From Puniceicoccales bacterium (GTDB taxonomy: Bacteria; Verrucomicrobiota; Verrucomicrobiia; Opitutales; JAIRLG01): a stretch of 23,557 bases of DNA. The DNA lies in NCBI GenBank assembly GCA_031255915.1, contig JAIRRP010000014.1, positions 1 through 23,557 of the forward strand, written 5' to 3'. The notes under the pieces are model-generated. The model was given only the letters and a program-made list of their open reading frames with translations, was not told the origin of the DNA and searched no databases. The translations under genes and the position numbers were made by a program. Positions 9,109-17,293 of this stretch are shown here, piece by piece. Position 1 is the stretch's first letter, and every line of letters starts with the position of its first letter.

Positions 9109-9216
9109 GGTTTGCCGCCTTTGAGCCCTTCGGGCGCTTGCCCGCAGTGCGGGCTGCGGTAAGAAAAAATTAAAGCTCCCGCTTTGCATTTTTCCATACC
9201 GCAAAGGCGGCAAACC
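9109..9216. repeat. 108-bp palindromic repeat, copy 3
   Basis: Perfect inverted termini GGTTTGCCGCCTTTG / CAAAGGCGGCAAACC, 108 bp apart end to end. Internal short palindromes GCCCTTCGGGC and GCCCGCAGTGCGGGC are present, then the GCTCCCGCTTTGCATTTTTC core. Confidence 0.9.
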
Positions 9217-9257
9217 GAGAGCTCCCGAGCTTGGGAGTTTTGTCGTTGTCCTAGACC

Positions 9258-9404
9258 TAAAGTGTGTCGTCACACAAAAGGTTAACAAAGGAAAAGAGAA
9301 GGAAGAAAGATGGAATGGAAAAAAGAACACATAGGAGACATGTTTCTGCATTCCGTACCCGCTCCATCTCTCTTTTTGTTGCCTGATTTTGATGATACCC
9401 TCTA
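9258..9404 (+). mobile_element. MITE-like inverted-repeat element, copy D
   Basis: 147 bp from TAAAGTGTGTCGTCACAC to TTTTGATGATACCCTCTA. The left terminus is the most diverged of the set, while the 60-bp core is nearly identical to copy C, in the same orientation. Confidence 0.87.
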
Positions 9405-9590
9405 AGAAAACCATAACGAGCTTTACAGGACCACCCAAAAGGGCTTCTTTAATGTTCTCATGAGGGGATATAAAGAATCCGGCCATTTTCGATGGAGAGA
9501 ATCTAAAAACAGGTTCCATCACCCTACTCATGACCGAGATATTTCAATGCCCATTGGAAGACATCGACAAGCTCCAGCTGCGTAATCCTC

Positions 9591-11264
9591 ATGGACCGAG
9601 AAGAATCGATTTCCAATATCGCCGATTACCTTGCCATTAACGCAAAAAAAATGCCCGATCGTACGGCCCTCCTGATGCCAAAGCGAAGGTTCAGCATCGG
9701 CAAAACATGTTGGATAAAAAAAACATTCCAGGAACTTCATGAAGAGGTCGAGGAGCTCATGGGTATATTCAATGAACGATTTCACATCTCACCTCAACAC
9801 CGCGTTCTCCTCGTCATACGGCCAGGGTACGAACTCATCACAAGTGTCTTCGCCCTCATGCGTTTGGGTGCTATTCCCATCGTCATCGATTCGGGGATGA
9901 GTCTTCGACAATTCTTCGCCTGCGCGCGAAAATCTACTCCTGATTTTCTCTTAGGAACAGGAGCATTGCGATGGCGCTTCGCCCTGTTGAAACCTTTTTT
10001 TATGCCCGAATTACGTACCATCTGGCTCACATACTCTTCTTATCGATCGAAGAAACATACCCATCTGTTAAATATTTCCTCCCACAAAATCTCACCACCT
10101 ACGCCACAAGCAGATGACCCAGCGGCCATTCTGTTCACATCCGGCTCTACTGGAACCGCCAAAGGCGTTCTCTATCGACATCGCCATTTCACGGCCCAAC
10201 TGAAAGCTTTAAAGGATAACTACCCTCTTCAGGAGGGTGGTGTGGATATTTCCTTGCTGCCTATATTCTCCCTATTTAATCCCATTCTGGGCCGAACGAC
10301 GGTCCTGCCCGAAATGAATGCGATGAAACCCTCGCAACTTCAGGCAAAGAAGATCATCAAAGCCATCCAAACACACCATGTCACGAGCAGCTTCGGCGCG
10401 CCGGTTCTGTGGCGAAAAATCGCCCTCTATTGTCGCCAACAAAGCATCCAACTTCCCGATATTCGCTTTCTCTTTCTCGCTGGAGTTTCCTGCGACATTC
10501 CAACACTTGAGCTCCTACGTTCCATCATCCCTAATGCCGATATCCACACACCTTACGGGGCGACGGAAGCACTTCCCATAGCCGATATTCGATGCGACGA
10601 AATTCTTTTCAAGTGGAAAATTTTTCAGGAAAATGGAGTGGGAACTTGCGTCGGGAAACCAGTAACAGATACAAAAATTCGCATCATTAAACCCATTGAA
10701 GGAACCATTTCCTCATGGAATCCTTCGTGGGAACTTTCAACAGGTTACATAGGTGAAATTATCGTCAGTGGGCCCATGGTGACGGAAACTTATGACCATG
10801 AGATAGAAAAGACTCGCATGGCCAAGATCTACGATGGAGCTGTAGTTTGGCACCGGACAGGAGACATGGGCTTTCTGGATCAACAAGGACGTCTTTGGTT
10901 TTGCGGACGCAAAGCCGAATGCATTGCCGTAGATGACACAATCTTCTATCCCGATTGCACGGAACCTTTTTTTCTCAAACATCCCCATGTTGCCCGATGC
11001 GCTCTCATTGGCCTACATCGAAAAAAGCAATTAGTCCCTGCCATTGTCATACAGCCTAAACGAGGGCATTATCCGCTTTGGAGCTTTTCCCGTTACCGAT
11101 TTATCAAAGAGCTCAGGGCCTTGGCGCAGCGATATGAAAAGACGAGTCTCATCCAGAATTTTTTCTTCTGTCGAAAATTACCCGTCGATGTCCGACACAA
11201 CGCCAAAATTCATCGACTTGCCCTAGGACAGAAATATGGCCGGCGAACTTTATTGAATTTTTAA
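9591..11264 (+). CDS. OleC-like AMP-forming acyl/beta-hydroxy-acid ligase (ANL superfamily)
   Basis: A 557-aa adenylate-forming enzyme. Motifs: FTSGSTGTAKG (182-192, P-loop-like A3), HTPYGATEALP (319-329, A5), HRTGDMG (421-427, A7), GRLWFCGRKAE (433-443, A8) and DVRHNAKIHR (533-542) with the probable catalytic lysine K539. The blocks VLYRHRHFTAQ, TPYGATEALP and RHNAKI are characteristic of the OleC branch, which activates beta-hydroxy acids to beta-lactones in long-chain olefin biosynthesis, rather than of ordinary fatty acyl-CoA ligases. No oleA, oleB or oleD is in the window, so the substrate is uncertain. It ends 15 bp inside the convergent gspE-like gene. ATG 9591 has no Shine-Dalgarno sequence. 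Confidence 0.83.
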   Translation: MDREESISNIADYLAINAKKMPDRTALLMPKRRFSIGKTCWIKKTFQELHEEVEELMGIFNERFHISPQHRVLLVIRPGYELITSVFALMRLGAIPIVIDSGMSLRQFFACARKSTPDFLLGTGALRWRFALLKPFFMPELRTIWLTYSSYRSKKHTHLLNISSHKISPPTPQADDPAAILFTSGSTGTAKGVLYRHRHFTAQLKALKDNYPLQEGGVDISLLPIFSLFNPILGRTTVLPEMNAMKPSQLQAKKIIKAIQTHHVTSSFGAPVLWRKIALYCRQQSIQLPDIRFLFLAGVSCDIPTLELLRSIIPNADIHTPYGATEALPIADIRCDEILFKWKIFQENGVGTCVGKPVTDTKIRIIKPIEGTISSWNPSWELSTGYIGEIIVSGPMVTETYDHEIEKTRMAKIYDGAVVWHRTGDMGFLDQQGRLWFCGRKAECIAVDDTIFYPDCTEPFFLKHPHVARCALIGLHRKKQLVPAIVIQPKRGHYPLWSFSRYRFIKELRALAQRYEKTSLIQNFFFCRKLPVDVRHNAKIHRLALGQKYGRRTLLNF

Positions 11265-12425
11265 CACTTCAGAAATCGTCGTCCTACCACTGAGAATAAA
11301 ACGAATTCCTTCCTGCTTAAGAGATACATAACCTTCGGTCAAAGCTAAGTCATAGATATCCTTTTGGGAGGCATGAACCCGAATAGCTTCTCGAATACTC
11401 CGGGAAATCGGCATCCATTCGTAAATCGCAAAACGTCCTGAATACCCCGTAAGAGAGCATCGATCGCATCCATGTCCGACATAAATTTCCTTTGCCTTTA
11501 GCTCAGGGAAAAGTTGTATCTCTTCTGAAGTCAAATCGTAGGGTTCCTTGCAGTGTTCACAAATTTGTCGCACGAGCCGCTGCGCCAAAATACCCCTGAC
11601 GGTATCGGCGATTAAATAAGGCTCAATCCCCATGTCGACTAGACGTATAATCGTGCTCGGCGCATCGTTTGTATGCAAAGTTCCCAAGACGAGATGTCCC
11701 GTCAATGCCGCTTGAATCGCCACACGCGCCGTTACGGTATCGCGCAACTCACCTACGAGAATCTTATCCGGATCATGACGCAAGAATGACCTCAATACGC
11801 GATCGAAAGTAAGGCCTATTTCCTCATGGACATTTACTTGAATCATTCCGTCCACTTCATATTCCACAGGATCTTCAACCGTCAAAATTTTTACCCCTTC
11901 ACGATGGACATAGTGAAGGGCACTGTACAACACCGTCGTCTTACCGCTGCCCGTTGGACCCGTCGTCAGCAAAATTCCAGAATTACTTTCAAGACATTCC
12001 TTTACAGCTTCTAAAATAGGAGCTTGCATCCCCACCTTTTCAATATCGAAGTACCACGACCCTTTATCCAATACGCGTAAGACGACACTTTCACCATACT
12101 GTGTTGGGAGCGTCGATATGCGAAAATCCACCCAACGACCAGCGTATTTGCGCTCAATATGCCCATCCTGCGGTAAGCGCTTCTCTGATGAATTCAAATT
12201 AGCCAATGTCTTCACGCGCGAAATAACCGCACCACCAAGACCTCTTTCAGGTGCCGGATACTCCCTCAATACACCATCGATGCGCAGGCGTATCAACATA
12301 TCCTTCTCAAAGGTCTCGAAATGAATATCCGAGGCATGTGCTTCAACGGCACGTTCCAGCACATTATCCACAAAGCGGATAATCGGAGATGCCGTTTCTT
12401 CTAAACTCTGTAATCCAAGCGCCAT
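11250..12425 (-). CDS. gspE: GspE/PilB-family secretion or pilus assembly ATPase, short form
   Basis: A 391-aa traffic ATPase that powers type II secretion or type IV pilus assembly at the inner membrane. Visible are the N2-domain motif ASDIHFE (31-37), Walker A GPTGSGKTT (156-164), the Asp box EDPVEYE (184-190), Walker B ILVGELRD (222-229), the His box GTLHTND (248-254) and a zinc site from CEHC (289-292) and CDRC (320-323). Residues for hexamer ATPase activity are intact. It lacks the N-terminal ~150-residue N1/MshEN domain of full-length GspE (~550 aa); an in-frame stop 11 codons upstream of the ATG rules out an in-frame extension. No other secretion gene lies alongside. A strong promoter directly abuts the ATG (see 12432-12459). 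Its 3' end overlaps the OleC-like gene by 15 bp. Confidence 0.9.
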   Translation of the reverse strand: MALGLQSLEETASPIIRFVDNVLERAVEAHASDIHFETFEKDMLIRLRIDGVLREYPAPERGLGGAVISRVKTLANLNSSEKRLPQDGHIERKYAGRWVDFRISTLPTQYGESVVLRVLDKGSWYFDIEKVGMQAPILEAVKECLESNSGILLTTGPTGSGKTTVLYSALHYVHREGVKILTVEDPVEYEVDGMIQVNVHEEIGLTFDRVLRSFLRHDPDKILVGELRDTVTARVAIQAALTGHLVLGTLHTNDAPSTIIRLVDMGIEPYLIADTVRGILAQRLVRQICEHCKEPYDLTSEEIQLFPELKAKEIYVGHGCDRCSLTGYSGRFAIYEWMPISRSIREAIRVHASQKDIYDLALTEGYVSLKQEGIRFILSGRTTISEVLKIQ

Positions 12426-12431
12426 GAAAAC

Positions 12432-12459
12432 ATTATATGCCGTTTGACGGCCGTATCAA
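12432..12459 (-). promoter_or_regulatory. Strong sigma70-type promoter for the gspE-like gene, probably leaderless
   Basis: On the minus strand TTGATA (-35, 12454-12459), a 16-bp spacer and a perfect TATAAT (-10, 12432-12437) end only 6 bp before the ATG at 12425. Transcription would start at or next to the A of the start codon, predicting a leaderless mRNA. The spacer contains GCCG-TCAAA-CGGC, a small inverted repeat that could bind a regulator. Confidence 0.6.
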
Positions 12460-12529
12460 ATTTCACATCAAATTTTTCATTAAAAAACTTGCGTAGCACT
12501 TGTTTTCTTTACAGATATTTAAGAAGGGT

Positions 12530-13660
12530 ATGATGAGAATAAAGAAGAATGGGAGTGGTTTTTTTCAGATTATAGTAGGATTTTTGCTATTATGTAATAT
12601 CGCGAGCGCCGATCCCCGCCGCTTTGAAATTTATAAGGCCGTTGAGGAGAGCGACTTAAATAAAGTAAAAGCGCTTATGGAGTTTTGGCCGCGCTGCATC
12701 AATGATCTTTCTTGGAAAAATGGGCCTTATGAGGGAATGACTCCATTTCAACTCGCTATCATGTTGGAAGAAAAAGAGATAGTTAAGTACATATTGCTAG
12801 AGGGGAATGTAAACTTTCTTAAAAAGGAACCACACCGTGGGGATAATGCTCTGTTCATCGCTATTCGACTCAACGCCTATGTGAGCATTCTCAATGCTAT
12901 TATTGATTACTTGACAGCCATGTACGACGACCCCGAATGTGAAAGAATTCTCAATGGAGTTCTCAACTCCTTCAATCGCGTAGGAGAGACCATATTTGGA
13001 TTCATCATACTATCTAATGTTATCAATAAGGCTCAGGTACTGCAAAGACTTCTTGAGATCGGTTTACGCCCAAGGATGATCCCGTTTGAAACCGATAGAA
13101 TGGATCCATCTGAAATCAATGGTATCTACGTCCAGAGACCATCGCTAAGGAACCCTCTGTACGTACTGTGGTGGAACAAAGAATGGGAGACGTTTTTTAC
13201 TTTACTCCGATTCCACCCCGAGTGGTTATTCGAGCGCATAGAAGTCCGAATAAAGGGATCATGTTTCGGCAATCAATCTCTCATCATGAGAATCACCCAA
13301 AATGACGCTTTTCTCGAACTTAAAGAAGTTGTTCGGGAGTATAAAACAGATGATCCATTTTTATTACAGCTATGTAGGGATGACTCCGAAACAGTCAGTG
13401 AAGAGGATGCAAATTCACTTGCCGCCTACCTAAATTCCTTGGGAAAGATAAAAAGCAGTGAAGGATTGACACTACGACAAATCCTAGGTAACCGTATCCC
13501 TAAGGTAAAACCTTTGGAAGAACAGAAGAGCCGTAAAGAAAATACGCCACCGCAACCTCCAACCTATCATGGCTTCGGTATAATTATCGAACTCAGAGCA
13601 AACGATGAATCTGGAAACGAATTTGATGATGAATTTGAAGACGAATTAGAGGCATTTTAA
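12530..13660 (+). CDS. Secreted ankyrin-repeat-like protein
   Basis: A 376-aa protein with a clear signal peptide: MMRIKK, a hydrophobic core (IIVGFLLLCNI), then ASA with cleavage before DPRR at about residue 28. The mature part begins with helix-turn-helix units resembling ankyrin repeats: IYKAVEESDLNKVKALME, then GMTPFQLAIMLEEKEIVKYI and GDNALFIAIRLNAYVSILNA. Later repeats are degenerate. The tail is strongly acidic (DEFEDELEAF). The purine stretch AAGAAGGG at 12521-12528 best serves the second of two adjacent ATGs (12533); the frame also opens at a TTG at 12500, but the signal peptide argues for 12530/12533. Exported ankyrin proteins often mediate protein contacts in host-associated bacteria; the partner is unknown. 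Promoter not recognised. Confidence 0.65.
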   Translation: MMRIKKNGSGFFQIIVGFLLLCNIASADPRRFEIYKAVEESDLNKVKALMEFWPRCINDLSWKNGPYEGMTPFQLAIMLEEKEIVKYILLEGNVNFLKKEPHRGDNALFIAIRLNAYVSILNAIIDYLTAMYDDPECERILNGVLNSFNRVGETIFGFIILSNVINKAQVLQRLLEIGLRPRMIPFETDRMDPSEINGIYVQRPSLRNPLYVLWWNKEWETFFTLLRFHPEWLFERIEVRIKGSCFGNQSLIMRITQNDAFLELKEVVREYKTDDPFLLQLCRDDSETVSEEDANSLAAYLNSLGKIKSSEGLTLRQILGNRIPKVKPLEEQKSRKENTPPQPPTYHGFGIIIELRANDESGNEFDDEFEDELEAF

Positions 13661-13826
13661 CGACGAAATAAACGACACAATGAATGCATATTCATCATCT
13701 ACATAAATCTCCGCAAACAACGGCCTCACTTCTCTCGGCTCCAGAAAAAATCATATCACTAAAACATAAGCTCTTTAAAGCATTTCTATTTTTCTTTTCC
13801 TAAAAACAGGCTCTTTAAAAACACAC

Positions 13827-13856
13827 TCGACAGCCGTACTCTCTCTTTGCTATTCT
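13827..13856 (+). promoter_or_regulatory. Candidate sigma70-type promoter for rseP
   Basis: TCGACA (-35, 13827-13832), an 18-bp spacer and TATTCT (-10, 13851-13856), 25 bp before the rseP ATG. One and two mismatches from consensus. The upstream 13661-13826 stretch is A/T-rich and holds a repeated CTCTTTAAA (13770s and 13810s) but no gene. Confidence 0.35.
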
Positions 13857-13881
13857 GACACCTCGCCTATTACGAGAATCA

Positions 13882-15597
13882 ATGTTTTCCATTCTCCTCA
13901 CAGTATTCTTCTTTGCTACCTCTATCTTTATCCATGAATTAGGTCATTACCTGGCGGCCAAACAACGAGGGCTTTTCGTTCCAAAATTCTCCATCGGATT
14001 CGGCCCAAAAATTGTTTCATGGCAATCTCAGGAAACCGAATTCTGCATCTCACTCTTACCACTAGGCGGTTACGTTGTTCTCCCTCAATTAGTTGACCCC
14101 AAAGCGATTGAAGGAATGTACACCATCTCCAAGCGCTATAAACAACAGCTAAGCGCTTACGATAGGATTATTGCGGCCGCTATGGGGCCAATATTTAACC
14201 TTCTCCTGGCGTTTTTCATAGCCTCTATCCTATGGATTCACGGCACACCTACACTCTCCAAAGAGATGTCAACCACTGTAGGTTACATTTTTCCCCGTCT
14301 CTCGACCCCTTCGGGAGAAATCGCAAACCCAACCGCAATCTCTGGGCTGCAATTAGGGGATACTATCCTATCCATCGACGATCGTCCCGTCCATAACTTT
14401 GAAGAAATACAGCAAGCCATTTACTTTAGCTTCCAACATGACGATAAAGGACAAGCGACCGTACAACTACAAATACAACGAGGTCAGTCCATTCAAAATA
14501 TTACCCTACATCCCATTAACATAGCACTTCAAGAAAACTCCTCTGAGACCTTCCATAGTATCGGTATCCTCCCCGCCTCTTCTCTAAAAGTCAGTCAGAT
14601 CACTCCTGGATCATCAGCGCATGAAGCAGGCATATTACCAGATGATCAACTCCTTTCCATTGATGATCAGGCCCTTTACTCTCTTCAGCAATTACAGGAC
14701 TATCTGCAAAAACATACCTCTACCGTATGTCTAGGCATACGCAGAAAAGGAGAAGAAATCACCCTTTCCATGGTCACTGCTGAAGTCCCCGTTACAAAGC
14801 CCTACTGGCGACTCGAAAACCAAGCCGGACAGGAATTTTTTTCTCTCATTCCAAAGCACTTTCCCTCAACCTCTTTCACAAATTTTGCAGAAATAAGCCT
14901 TGAGATCGGATTTTCGACGGTACAAAGACCAGCCCTATCGACACTTAGAGCCGGCGACACACTTCTATTACCCCATACCCTAAGAGCTTCCTCTTTCCAA
15001 GACATGGGAGAATTTCTCTCCGCTACCGGAGAAAAATCATTTCTTTTCCAAAAACAGGACGGGAGCATTTACGAATACCCTCTCAAAGATTTCAAGGTAC
15101 ATTACATTCCTGAAATTACCTTCCATAGATTGGGCATTGAGTGTTATCCTGAAATCATACAGGTACACATACCGCCCTGGACACAGATTAAAAATTACAC
15201 AGCCCAAAGCTATCACACACTGCGAAGTTTACTCTCGCATTCCAATGTTGTAGCACAACATCTCATGGGCCCTCCGGGAATTTTCAGAGCCATGAATAAC
15301 CTTGCCACCCATAATATCTGGAGCCTCTTGGCATTTCTCGTCATGCTCAATGTCAATCTCGCCATTATCAATCTTCTTCCATTACCCGTACTCGATGGAG
15401 GACACATAGTTTTCGCCATCCTACAAAAAACCTTCAAAAATCGCCTTCCCACCCAATGGTGGTACAGGGGACAATTTCTATTCATCATCCTCCTGTTATT
15501 CTTCATGCTCTACACGAGCTTCCATGATATTCAGCGCTGGAAACACGACGTGCGAAATCGACAAACTTTAAAGTTCAAAGAACAGATTACTTTTTAG
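13882..15597 (+). CDS. rseP: RseP-type site-2 intramembrane zinc metalloprotease
   Basis: A 571-aa membrane protease. The catalytic HExxH is HELGH (18-22) in the first transmembrane helix, and the second active-site motif is LPLPVLDGGH, with D505 the third zinc ligand, in a C-terminal helix. A PDZ domain lies at ~130-205 (GLQLGDTILSIDD) and a second at ~233-295 (GILPDDQLLSIDD). A further ~100-residue segment (~310-415), containing LRAGDTLLLP and a following beta-rich stretch, looks like a degenerate third PDZ-like unit and explains why the protein is ~120 aa longer than typical RseP (~450). RseP cleaves membrane-anchored anti-sigma factors and remnant signal peptides. In many genomes it sits near dxr or bamA; here it stands alone, so regulation is probably from its own promoter. 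Confidence 0.95.
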   Translation: MFSILLTVFFFATSIFIHELGHYLAAKQRGLFVPKFSIGFGPKIVSWQSQETEFCISLLPLGGYVVLPQLVDPKAIEGMYTISKRYKQQLSAYDRIIAAAMGPIFNLLLAFFIASILWIHGTPTLSKEMSTTVGYIFPRLSTPSGEIANPTAISGLQLGDTILSIDDRPVHNFEEIQQAIYFSFQHDDKGQATVQLQIQRGQSIQNITLHPINIALQENSSETFHSIGILPASSLKVSQITPGSSAHEAGILPDDQLLSIDDQALYSLQQLQDYLQKHTSTVCLGIRRKGEEITLSMVTAEVPVTKPYWRLENQAGQEFFSLIPKHFPSTSFTNFAEISLEIGFSTVQRPALSTLRAGDTLLLPHTLRASSFQDMGEFLSATGEKSFLFQKQDGSIYEYPLKDFKVHYIPEITFHRLGIECYPEIIQVHIPPWTQIKNYTAQSYHTLRSLLSHSNVVAQHLMGPPGIFRAMNNLATHNIWSLLAFLVMLNVNLAIINLLPLPVLDGGHIVFAILQKTFKNRLPTQWWYRGQFLFIILLLFFMLYTSFHDIQRWKHDVRNRQTLKFKEQITF

Positions 15598-15632
15598 ACT
15601 TGATCAAAAGATAGCAAAACATCTCCCTAAAG

Positions 15633-15648
15633 CGCATCTCTTGATGCG
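15633..15648. other. Small hairpin after rseP
   Basis: CGCATC-TCTT-GATGCG forms a 6-bp stem with a 4-nt loop about 35 bp after the rseP stop. There is no T tract, so it is not a canonical intrinsic terminator; it may be an mRNA 3'-end structure. The rest of 15598-15845 shows no feature I can name. Confidence 0.3.
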
Positions 15649-15845
15649 TACCGGGAAATGGTTTCGCCTACTACGCGCTCTTATTAGAAATCCATTCAGT
15701 TGCGTGAAAGTATACAATTCGTCACATCGCGATCATTTTAGCATTGACGATAAACGAGAACGTATCTCGGCTTGACTTCTCGGTCTATTTTGGTACTACT
15801 CTTAGCTCGCTGCGGATGTTGCGTCGCTTGCACAATGCACTGTTC

Positions 15846-17189
15846 ATGGAACTAGAAAATCCTAAAATTAAATCTCGCCTTAATAACGTCGAACCTTCTT
15901 TCGTGTTTCTCATCGAGAAAAAACGAGATAACGAGGAGTTCAATGAGGAGGAAATTCGTTATCTGGCCGATGCTATCCTCAAGCAACGGATCTCCGATAC
16001 GCAGTTGGCTGCACTCGCCATGGCCATCTATTTTCGTGGGCTTTCGCCACAGGAGATATCCATATTTACAGAAGAGATGATGCTCTCTGGAGAAGTCTTC
16101 GCATTACCTAAAATTTCTCACCCCAAAATCAATCGTTATGCAACAGGGGGAGTTGGGGATAAAACAGGCCTCATCTTAATCGCCCTTGCGGCCGCTTGTG
16201 GAATCGCCGTACCGGCCATGCTGGGAGACGAAGAAGGATTCATCATCAGTGATCTTACAAAGCTCAGCGCCATTCCTGGCATTTCGGTTGACCTAAAACC
16301 CGAGCAATTCGCCAAACAAGTTCGCAGCGTCGGTTGTGCCATTACTCGCCAATTTCCACAAATCACACCGATTAATCATCTTCTATTCCGCATCCGCGAG
16401 CAAACAGGCACCATCCCCAGCTTATCCCTATTAACATGTAGCCTACTGAGTAGAAAATTTTCCGAAGGCTCCGAAGGTGTTGTCGTAGATGTTAAATGGG
16501 GAAATGGTTCCTATATCCGCGACCTTGAGGAGGCAAAGCAACTCGCTCGGATGATAACTCGCATCGCTAAAAATATGAATCGCCGCTGCGTAGCATTGGT
16601 TACCGACATGAATCAACCCCTTGGCAATGCCGTTGGAACTGGCCTTGAAATTCAAGAAGTCATCCGCATGCTTCATGGCGAGATCGACTCCGAGAGCGAT
16701 GAACTGATTTTACGCCTTGGGATGGAAATGGTACGGCTTGCCGGTGTTGCCGGGTCTACTCTTTCCGCTAAACAGATGATTAAACGCAACCTTTCAAACG
16801 GTACAGCCCTATCCAAGTTTCGCGAAATGGTCGTGGCCCAAGGCGGAGATGGAAGCTACATCGATCATCCAGAAAAATTTCCTAAAGCTGCACAAATTCG
16901 AAAGTTATCGGCCACAAAACGCGGCTACATCCATACCATCGATGCCAAAGAGATCGCCATTGCTGTCCAACTTCTCGCCAAACAGCCCAACGACAGCATT
17001 GACCATTCCGTTGGTGTTTCCGATATCAAGAAAGTGGGTTCCCAGATTAAACAAGGGGAATCTCTCCTAACCGTACATTATAATGACGAGACGAATCTCG
17101 ATGTCGCACTGGAACATCTCCGCCTCGCCTATCGCCTCGCTCCTAAGCGCCCAACGGAAAATGACCTCATCGTCGAACGAGTGGCGTGA
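15846..17189 (+). CDS. deoA: Thymidine/pyrimidine-nucleoside phosphorylase homologue with degenerate active site
   Basis: With ATG 15846 the protein is 447 aa, close to the 430-440 aa of pyrimidine-nucleoside phosphorylases. The frame is open to a TTG at 15744, and a GTG at 15903 just before FLIEKKRD is also possible; none has a Shine-Dalgarno sequence. The whole fold is recognisable: IEKKRDNEEFNEEEIRYLAD, ATGGVGDKT, DVKWGNGSY, TDMNQPLGNAVG, VAQGGDGSYI and the C-terminal barrel-sandwich domain (GSQIKQGESLLTVH). However, the family signature SGRGLGHTGGTLDKLE is replaced, at equal length, by LGDEEGFIISDLTKLS. KHST before GGVGD is RYAT, and the pyrimidine-contacting lysine (E. coli K190) is arginine. 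R171 and S186 equivalents remain. The protein is therefore probably not a standard thymidine phosphorylase; altered substrate or loss of activity is likely. Confidence 0.82.
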   Translation: MELENPKIKSRLNNVEPSFVFLIEKKRDNEEFNEEEIRYLADAILKQRISDTQLAALAMAIYFRGLSPQEISIFTEEMMLSGEVFALPKISHPKINRYATGGVGDKTGLILIALAAACGIAVPAMLGDEEGFIISDLTKLSAIPGISVDLKPEQFAKQVRSVGCAITRQFPQITPINHLLFRIREQTGTIPSLSLLTCSLLSRKFSEGSEGVVVDVKWGNGSYIRDLEEAKQLARMITRIAKNMNRRCVALVTDMNQPLGNAVGTGLEIQEVIRMLHGEIDSESDELILRLGMEMVRLAGVAGSTLSAKQMIKRNLSNGTALSKFREMVVAQGGDGSYIDHPEKFPKAAQIRKLSATKRGYIHTIDAKEIAIAVQLLAKQPNDSIDHSVGVSDIKKVGSQIKQGESLLTVHYNDETNLDVALEHLRLAYRLAPKRPTENDLIVERVA

Positions 17190-17267
17190 CAGATAGACTC
17201 CCTACTCCGCATCTCAAAATGGCCAGCATTTTTAAACCGTAGCGCGCCGTGCTTATTGTAGTCAACA

Positions 17268-17293
17268 TCAACCACTAGAAACCTGGTGGTTGA
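17268..17293. other. Perfect 8-bp-stem hairpin after the phosphorylase gene
   Basis: TCAACCAC and GTGGTTGA pair across a 10-nt loop, about 80 bp after the stop. No T tract follows, so I leave open whether it is a rho-dependent transcript end or an RNA-stability element. Confidence 0.4.

Larger units (their letters stand above)
8914..9590. other. Gene-free repeat island between comEC and the OleC-like gene
   Basis: 677 bp with no credible gene. It contains two direct MITE-like copies (8928-9072 and 9258-9404) flanking one 108-bp palindromic repeat (9109-9216). Unique sequence at 9405-9590 leads into the ligase gene without an obvious Shine-Dalgarno sequence. Minus-strand open frames here are read-throughs of the repeats. 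Confidence 0.75.

Noticed and set aside
6406..9404. CRISPR array
   Set aside because: Repeats are about 108-147 bp with inverted termini, irregular spacing and mixed orientation; no short direct repeats with uniform spacers and no cas genes.
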